Shown piece after piece: positions 57,505 through 64,000 of a DNA stretch of 64,000 nucleotides (positions are counted from its first letter, which is position 1; the number at the start of each line of letters is the position of its first letter). The notes below the pieces were generated by a model that was not told the DNA's origin, did not search any database, and worked only from the letters and a program-made list of their open reading frames with translations. The DNA lies in contig OZ020269.1 in the NCBI GenBank assembly GCA_963971225.1, positions 83,304,450 through 83,368,449 on the forward strand. The letters run 5' to 3'. Position numbers and translations under genes: made by a program. The stretch comes from Melieria omissa. Lineage: Eukaryota > Arthropoda > Insecta > Diptera > Ulidiidae.

Positions 57505-58062
57505 CGAGGGCGGGTCAATAAGTCCTTGACTTTTTGAATTTCCCGCCTCTTAATTGAAATGGCAACACTGCTCCCGTCAACAGTCATCTGTCAGTTGACT
57601 CTTGTCAAAAATTTAACAATCTGCGACATTTAGTTTGTTTTTGACAGCCGTTAATATCAGACTACCGCGTTGGCTGAGAAGAAAATGGGAAAAAGTGAAT
57701 TTCGTGTACACGGGTGCACACATGTGCAGTTTCCATGGCAAAAATCCATGCATTGGGCTACGAATTGCTCCCTCATCCCGCCTATTCACCCGATCTAGCC
57801 CCAAGTGACTATTTATTGTTCCCAAATTGAAGAAATGGCTCGGCGGAAAGAGATTTGCCTCCAATGACGAAGTCATCTCACAAGCAAATGCCTATTTTGA
57901 AGACCTCGACAAATCATATTTTTCGGAAGGGATAAAAAAACTGGAGAAACGTTGGGCTAAGTGTATAGATCTCAAAGGAGACTACGTTGAAAAATAAAAT
58001 AACTTTTTATCTAAAAACCTGTGTTGCATTCAAAAAGTCACGGACTTATTGACCCGCCCTCG
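57505..58062 (+). mobile_element. Internally deleted mariner, 558 bp
   Basis: Inverted repeats of 35 bp with one mismatch (starting CGAGGGCGGGTCAATAAG) lie at 57505-57539 and 58028-58062, flanked by TA at both sides. A standard mariner is about 1.3 kb, so some 0.75 kb of the interior is gone. The repeats differ from those of the 9.8-kb mariner. Inserted in the piggyBac-like element. Confidence 0.93.
57685..57997 (+). pseudogene. Mariner transposase remnant, N-terminus joined to C-terminus
   Basis: Begins MGKSEFRV at 57685, like many mariner transposases, then passes at about 57710-57735 directly to MAKIHALGYELLPHPAYSPD, the region around the third catalytic Asp (LAPSDYLLF). A one-base loss after LLFPN breaks the frame; in the next frame LKKWLGGKRF...KKLEKRWAKCIDL and a stop follow. 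Residues with the first two catalytic Asp are deleted. The C-terminal half resembles the intact transposase at 9978. Confidence 0.85.
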
Positions 58063-58489
58063 TATGTAAGACCCAAGTAGGTGCAAAAATTTGACAAATT
58101 TTTATTCAAAGCTTTAAACCTTACGTACGCAATGCTGCAGCGGATAACCTTTTTACTTCTGAGACACTGGCGGAATACCTCTTCGCAAAAAATTTCACTT
58201 TGGTGTAAAAAATTAATACTCCTACGTCTAAAGTCATCGATATTCGGGTTTACAGCGCCAAAACTTTGAAGTTGTATCTTCCAAAGCGCAATGAAGCTGC
58301 GTGGTTCTTTCAACTATGCACCACGGAAAATCAGTGCCAGGGGACCACGTGAGAGGGTCTTGGTGGATCCAACTCCCCAAATATTTCGTAGCTACAAAAG
58401 TTATGGGTGACGCATTGATTTTAAATGGTATTGGAGTCAAAAGTTGTATGCAGAACGCCTCCTAAAATGAAATCCTGTATGCGCATCTG

Positions 58490-58678
58490 ATGCCTAAAAT
58501 TCAGAATAGGCAAAAAGATTCCCTTGTTGTCACAATTTTTATACTAAAAACAGTTTTGAAGCAGTTTGCGGAGCACAGAAACACTTATGTTCGTTTTTGC
58601 AAGTGTCAGCAGGAACAAAACGAGACTCAGACCACCGGCAAAAAGCCCGTTAGCCGATGCTATATCTGTTCCGATTAA
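58490..58678 (+). pseudogene. Possible piggyBac C-terminal cysteine-rich remnant
   Basis: The frame ends RFCKCQQEQ...TGKKPVSRCYICSD and a stop. The paired CxC/CxxC residues near a C-terminus would fit the zinc-binding tail of piggyBac transposases, and the position inside a TTAA element supports that. The match is only a few residues, so this may be chance. Confidence 0.25.
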
Positions 58679-58893
58679 CGTAAGTAACAACGTAAAACAA
58701 GAAAATGCTGAATTTATTGCACTATTAATATGTGTTTAATGTTTTTAACCAAAATTATCAATAAATAACGCTTTATTTTATAAGTTAACAACGATTTTTT
58801 ATTTTCACTTTTCCCATACAAACTGTATGAAGGTACCCGGGTACCTTCGTATTGATAAAATGTGGACATTTTTCGTATTGACAGATGGGTTAA

Positions 58894-61095
58894 CTAAATA
58901 AATAAACAAATCAGTAAATAAATAAATAAATTAAATAAATAGATAAAATAAAGAAATAAATAATATTAAAAATAAATAAATAAATAAAAAATAAATAAGT
59001 GAAACAAAATTAATTAATAAATACACAAATAAAATCAACAAAACAATAAAACAAACATTATGTTTTGCGAAACACATTCTTCATCTTGGATTAGAACAAT
59101 ACGCAACTTAACGTACTATCCCCAAACGCCACGTTTATTCCCCAACCAAATTCATTTTAAATTCAGTTTCAATATCCTTCCGAGAAGCGCTTCAATCAAC
59201 CACACGCGTCGTGCAGTATTTCAACAAAACCGCTCAAGAAATCCGAAACGATTTTACTGCCAAATGTCAAACCAATTAATAACTCGATCAGCAGCGATCG
59301 CAGCTAATCGACATGATGCGCACTGCTGCCGCTCAGCGGCAAAATTCTAATCCGAATGAGTTAAGGCACAAATTAACCCCAACATCGACAACTGACACTC
59401 GTCAGAAAAGCGCGCGAGCCAACGTCACGTCATGCCGTCAGCATCAAATCAAATTAACGCCATATGGCTGAGGATCACATCACCAGCGATCGCAACTAAT
59501 CACCGGCGAACTTGAGGCTCACACGCGCGCCACATGCGGCAACAGCGACCAAAGGGAAGAACTTAATTCGATGAAAAACGCCCACGAAACCCCATTCGGA
59601 GTCTAAAATTACAAATTGAGGTCGGCGCGAACGTGCGGCAGCGCGAACTTATGGAAATGGATGCCGCAATCAGCTCGCATGGCGCTCAACAACACGTGCT
59701 GTGATTTCGATTGACGTTGAAGAGCACCGAGCAGCAAAGGGGTTGTGGCGGTAGAACTGGTAAAAACATTTTTCGAAAAATATATATGAACTCTATGCGC
59801 CAGCGAAATTAACCCATCAGCGCGCGTTCAAGTGTCTCAATGACTGCACAAAGCGCGCACTTTGCGCCGCGATCAGCGGCAAAACACGCCAAGCGCCGGC
59901 AACAATTTTTATTTCCTTGTTGTGCTATTATTGTTGTTGTTGGTGTGCTTGCTGAGTAAACAAATAAATTAAGGGTTACAAAATAGAAGACAATCTGGCC
60001 GAGGGGCGATGGCGCAGCGGCCGCTAACAAGCAGATTACAGTATGCGGAGCAATATCAGCAGACACGATCGGTCGCAGGGGCTGGCACAAAGAACTCAAC
60101 AGCAACAATAAGAAAGGCTGAAGTGGCTGAAGGAAGGAATAGCGATTCGCTCAAGTCGTAAAAAACTAAGTAGAAGAACACTAAAGGGTGAGGAGGGAAC
60201 GGCATCGTGTGGAAAGGGTCACATGCTGCGTCAGCAACACTTTAAGATCTCAAGAAAAATGATCAGACGCGAGGAGAGGCAGAACGTGGAAGGTGTTGAG
60301 GCGCTGCCTTTAAGCGGGTTAAATGTGCCGCGCACGTTGTTGGGCAATGTTAATGATGACATTCGCTTGCTGCCGGCATTGGGTGTCTCGCGGTTTTGGG
60401 GTTAATTTAGGGGAGAACGCACGCAGCGCGCCAACACTGCCAGCAACGCATTTTGGAGGGATTGATGTGATCGTTGTTGTTGTTTTTATTATACAATAAC
60501 GCATTTGTAATGCCGGAATGTTTGTGGCATGCTTAGGGTGCATTAAAGCGTTGTTGTTGTTATTGTTGTGGTGCGACATTTGACATTTCTATCGTCTGTT
60601 TATATCTTTTAAATACTTTCGTTCGTCTGTCGTTTGGCGGATGATCAAGTGCCGCATGTTGTGACTGGATGGGGTTACGATCGACTACTCAATCTGTGGG
60701 GCAACCCATTAAAAATGTCATTCACGCGTCAAATTAATCATTCTCGTCTGTCGTGCGATCGCTTGGCGCGTTGGGAGTCATCGGCTTGAGTGCACTGGCT
60801 GAGAAAAGGAAAGGGAAATTTATTTGTGGTATGTTTTGATTTAAGACGTTTAGACGCTTTGCAGGCGTGTCGAGATTACTCAATGAATCTGAGAAGACTT
60901 GCAATGGAGGTCCTTAATGACAAAAGAGATGGGTTTTTATAAAGGATTTTTGAATTAGATAAATAAAAAAGTATAAAGACACTTACTGAAATTCCGAAGT
61001 GTAGTGAAATTAATTCTACACCATTCAGCAGTAGTAATTAAAGTAATTTTAGGTTAGGTAAAGTTTTTTTTCTTAGCCTCTTTATGACTATAGGT
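58894..61095. other. Noncoding DNA
   Basis: AAAT-rich run at 58894-59040, then GC-richer sequence (59380-60450) with several frames of fewer than 100 codons and no domain. GTT runs at 59925-59945, 60470-60490 and 60550-60570. Confidence 0.6.
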
Positions 61096-62638
61096 CAGTG
61101 GCGTACACAGGAGTTTATTTTGGGGGGTCAAGGGGTTTTGCGTACAATTTTTGAGCCGAATACTATTCGAAATCACAGACGCAATTTTTGTGTTTGGGAG
61201 AAACTATGTCATTTTCAAAACCTATTAAAAGAATATTCATACAACACTAAATCATATCTTAGGTGTAACTTTTTTCACTGACCACATAAATTCCAAATTT
61301 GAGAATATCTTAAAATCTCAACCTAATCAAATATCCCAAACAAAAAATGTTTAAAATCGCGTGTCAAATAAACCAAAATTGTGCGCCAACAATTTGTATG
61401 CAAAGTGCTGCGTTATCGGCAAAATCACCTGTTGCGGCCAAAACGAGTTGCCGCCAAAAGAAAGGAAACACAAAGCGGCCGCCACACGCGGCGAACGTTT
61501 TATCTGATCGACAGTAACGCGAACGCGCTTATCGAAGAGTCAACAAATGCACCTCGGGAATAAGAATGAGAGAAACCCATATGTGTGGCTTCACTTGGCC
61601 CAAACGACAAAAAGGTGCCACAAGTGTCCTAAACAAATCACGCAAATTCCAGCTGATAAGCCACAAAACATTTTTTTTAATAAAATTTAAAAACCATAAA
61701 AATGTTATGGTCACAAATTGCGGCAGATTTGTTTAAGTAATGACAACAACAACAAACATTCGACAATTGAAAAAAAAAACACTTTAGTACTTTCCTTGAC
61801 GCATGTCCTGGTGCATTTGTGTGTTTTGTTGTTGTTGTTGCGGTTTTTGCTGTGCACGCGCTGCCCTGCTTATCCTCATGCAAATGTTTGCTTCTATTTT
61901 CTTTACATTCTTATATTCGTTTCAACGCAAACTCTTTTGCCGCTTCGCAGCGCTTTGTGAAAAACAGCAACAACAATAGCAAAAAACAAACAAACCTACA
62001 CATTTTCGAGCCTGTGGCGCGCAACCTTTTGAAGAATCCTTTCGCACTTTCACTGCGGTCGCTGATATGCGTTGCTTCTGTGCTTATTGTTGTTGCTAAT
62101 TGTTGCTGTAAGTGTTGTTAGTTTGTTTGTTTGTAGTTTCAATTGTTGCTGTTCAGTGTTTGGCGGTTTTGAAAAAGAGTCAACAAACCGCAATTGTGCG
62201 TGCAACCGCGCCACAAATATTGACGTCCGCCAATTAGTATTTAACATTTAAATGTTAGTTGCCGTCGTTGTTGTTGTGCGATTGTTTGATTCGTCTTTAA
62301 AGTGTTGCACTTGTGCGCACACATAAACACATACAAGTAGAAACAATTTAATGCAGCAGAAAAACCCAAGCATCGAAAAAAATTTAAGGAACAATTTAAT
62401 AAAACTTAATAACATTAAATAAACTAATTTTTAAAAATTTTAAAATAAAAAATAACAAACTTTGTATATTTTTAACTGAATAGTTTTGCATTAATATTTT
62501 TCAAATTCTTTTCAAAAACTTTTGCAATAAGAACTATGACCTTCCAAATGTTGAATGTTCGTAAACGAATTGTGTAGATTTCTAAGGAAAGCGACAGGAG
62601 TGGCAACAAGCCCAAATTAAATCCTGTAAGCGCGACTG
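61096..62638. mobile_element. Candidate element bounded by CAGTGGCG-type ends
   Basis: The left end CAGTGGCGTACACAGGAG starts at 61096; the right end, inverted, CAGTCGCGCTTACAGGAT ends at 62638. Both belong to the family of the MITE at 14359. The flanking 8-mers CTATAGGT and ATGTAGAT match at only 5 of 8 positions, so the two ends may instead belong to separate, broken copies. The interior (CAA/GTT runs, no domain) looks like ordinary host DNA. Confidence 0.35.
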
Positions 62639-62639
62639 A

Positions 62640-62925
62640 TGTAGATCCACCCATGGAAGACAGTTTCCGCCTTCCGGACTTCTGCAGTATCTTCCAAGTG
62701 GAAGTATTATCCATTTTTAAAGCCCTGTCTTTGCTTAAACTGTGCAGCCTCCCTCGATACATGGTTCGACAGACATAATCAGACAGCATTTAAAAGGCCT
62801 CTACCAGATCGAAAGTGGCCTCTCTGTGCCGCTGCTTGCGGGTACCGGGCCACAGAGACATCAGGGAAACTGCCTAAACGATGAGCTCGGCAGATTTTGA
62901 CGGAACATTGTCTATTCGTTGTCAG
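62640..62925 (+). pseudogene. LINE RNase H domain remnant
   Basis: The plus strand reads FRLPDFCSIFQVEVL, the usual opening of LINE RNase H domains, then after frame shifts VPGHRDI and GNCLNDELGRF, matching the WVPGH..I.GN..AD.LA block near its end. Stops and shifts are frequent. A C-terminal fragment of a related LINE lies at 63805, beyond the tandem duplication. Confidence 0.72.
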
Positions 62926-63170
62926 TTTTCAAAATGAAGACCAGAAAGATACTAGGTCAGTAAAAATATCAGGAGAGTAAGCCAGCGTACGCTCCCTAAA
63001 ATCAAACTATCCAAAAAAGTAAACAAACAGCAATTTGTAAGAATTTGCAAGTTTTAACTCTTGGTTACACCACTGGGACTTGGCCCACTCACAATACACA
63101 GTAAAAAGGGTGTAAACAGGAGGGTTAAAGAACGAAACAGCTGATCTAAAAGATTCATTTGAGGTTTGAA
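62926..63170. other. Short noncoding spacer
   Basis: Nothing recognised between the RNase H remnant and the tandem duplication. Confidence 0.6.
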
Positions 63171-63640
63171 GTGGAAAATTAAGTTAAATCAGACATTTAA
63201 TGAAAAATGCAAATAGTTCGTTGTGCTCAATCTGCAATTCTTCCCTTTCAGCTTCAGCGGGTAAAGCTGAGCAAGACGGTTGTGGGTCAGCAGACTTGCA
63301 AACGCACAAATTCTTTGCTGTTTCCATTTGCCTCCGAATGTTTTCAAAATGTATGTTTAATATGGCAGCCAGTCATATATTTTTCTTGTTCTTCTTCTTA
63401 CTGGCGTGGAAAATTAAGTTAAATCAGACATTTAATGAAAAATGCAAATAGTTCGTTGTGCTCAATCTGCAATTCTTCCCTTTCAGCTTCAGCGGGTAAA
63501 GCTGAGCAAGACGGTTGTGGGTCAGCAGACTTGCAAACGCACAAATTCTTTGCTGTTTCCATTTGCCTCCGAATGTTTTCAAAATGTATGTTTAATATGG
63601 CAGCCAGTCATATATTTTTCTTGTTCTTCTTCTTACTGGC
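63171..63640 (+). repeat. Perfect tandem duplication, 2 x 235 bp
   Basis: 63171-63405 and 63406-63640 are identical as read, from GTGGAAAATTAAGTT to TTCTTCTTACTGGC, with no spacer. Each unit contains TTCTTCCCTTTCAG followed nine bases later by GTAAAGC, which resembles a splice acceptor and donor around a tiny exon, but this is weak. Overlapping frames across the duplication have no domain. A recent duplication or an assembly artefact are the main options. Confidence 0.93.
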
Positions 63641-63804
63641 AACAAGGTACTGGACAAAATTTCTCCAGTATAAACTTGCAAGTTCTCACGAAATTAACTG
63701 CCACTTTACGCTCTCAGTTTCTCTCTCGTTACTGGAGATTTGGCGTCAACAAACAGGATCCATAAAAATTTGTACAAATTCGTACAAATTATTCTCTGCC
63801 AAAC

Positions 63805-63899
63805 AGACCTATTATAAGTCACCTCTTTGTCACTGCCAGGCTCTCTCTCCACGAAGGTGGAAATCCTTAGGCTCTCCTTCCTTCGACAACTTGGAATAG
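63805..63899 (+). pseudogene. LINE C-terminal fragment
   Basis: The frame reads SPLCHCQALSPRRWKSLG then SPSFDNLE and a stop, matching the HFLC.CPAL..RR...LGS..FD.L ending of RNase H-bearing LINE ORF2. It is the same module seen at 8150 and 8616. The initial His-Phe is replaced and upstream sequence is unrelated. Confidence 0.7.
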
Positions 63900-64000
63900 C
63901 TGAGAGTAGTCAACATAAGAATGACTTGCCAGGTTTTATCCACAAAAAAAAACTTGACTTGTGTACGCACTTCAACTGGCAGTAAGTCAGATAAATTTTT

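Larger units (their letters stand above)
57064..58893. mobile_element. piggyBac-like element, defective, with nested mariner
   Basis: TTAA at 57064-57067 and 58890-58893. The left end reads CCTTTCTGTCAATACGAA and the right end, inverted, CCCATCTGTCAATACGAA. Palindromes of the GAAGGTACCCGGGTACCTTC type lie at 57082 (degenerate), 57274-57293 and 58829-58848 (perfect), spaced as subterminal sites. Without the mariner it is about 1.26 kb. The only possible coding trace is a cysteine-bearing frame near 58590-58678. The window start carries the right end of another copy. Confidence 0.8.

Overview
This is eukaryotic nuclear DNA from an insect, most likely a schizophoran fly and probably a tephritid-type fruit fly. 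The reasons are the AT-rich intergenic texture, many short (CAA/GTT)n, (CA/TG)n and (TAAAA)n runs, irritans-type mariner elements, RNase H-bearing LINE fragments, TTAA elements and tRNA-derived SINEs. The family-level guess is inference; nothing here proves the species. I found no convincing host protein-coding exon, rRNA, tRNA or known microRNA in 64 kb. It reads as a gene-poor intergenic or long intronic interval, and its recognisable content is almost entirely mobile elements and tandem repeats.

Layout. 0-9 kb: the right end of a piggyBac-like element cut by the window edge, a degenerate tandem array, a (TAAAA)n tract, a candidate TTAA MITE, then a cluster of broken LINE 3' ends with two SINEs. 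9.8-12.3 kb: an apparently intact irritans-type mariner (349-aa transposase, D94D34D) nested in the terminus of a TTAA-flanked non-autonomous element, followed by a decayed mariner. 14-22.5 kb: a hAT-like MITE, a tandem duplication, a SINE with a perfect 12-bp target duplication, and LINE RNase H and reverse transcriptase pseudogenes. 25-28 kb: a second (TAAAA)n tract, a degenerate satellite-like array and a SINE. 31-34.4 kb: a small hAT MITE, then a 2.3-kb hAT element whose ends are built from CCCGGGAT repeats; nested in it are a 1.15-kb foldback and a TTAA MITE. 36.6-37.25 kb: a 670-bp near-palindrome. 41.3-44.4 kb: a young Ty3/gypsy-type deletion derivative with LTRs that look identical. 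46.3-46.9 kb: a partial hAT copy abutting a mariner fragment. 50.2-51.3 kb: an array of about 135-bp units, each carrying a GTAACC...GGTTAC palindrome. 55-59 kb: two SINEs and a piggyBac-like element carrying an internally deleted mariner. 61-64 kb: scattered element ends, LINE fragments and a perfect 235-bp tandem duplication.

Relationships. Several insertions can be ordered in time: mariner into the TTAA element, a TTAA MITE into the hAT (an empty site is present in the second hAT copy), and a deleted mariner into the piggyBac-like element. The two SINE families have different tRNA-like heads but share a central domain. Only the 9.8-kb mariner looks capable of encoding a complete protein. 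The gypsy-type element keeps an open but chimeric Gag-integrase-ends frame and would need help from a full-length relative.
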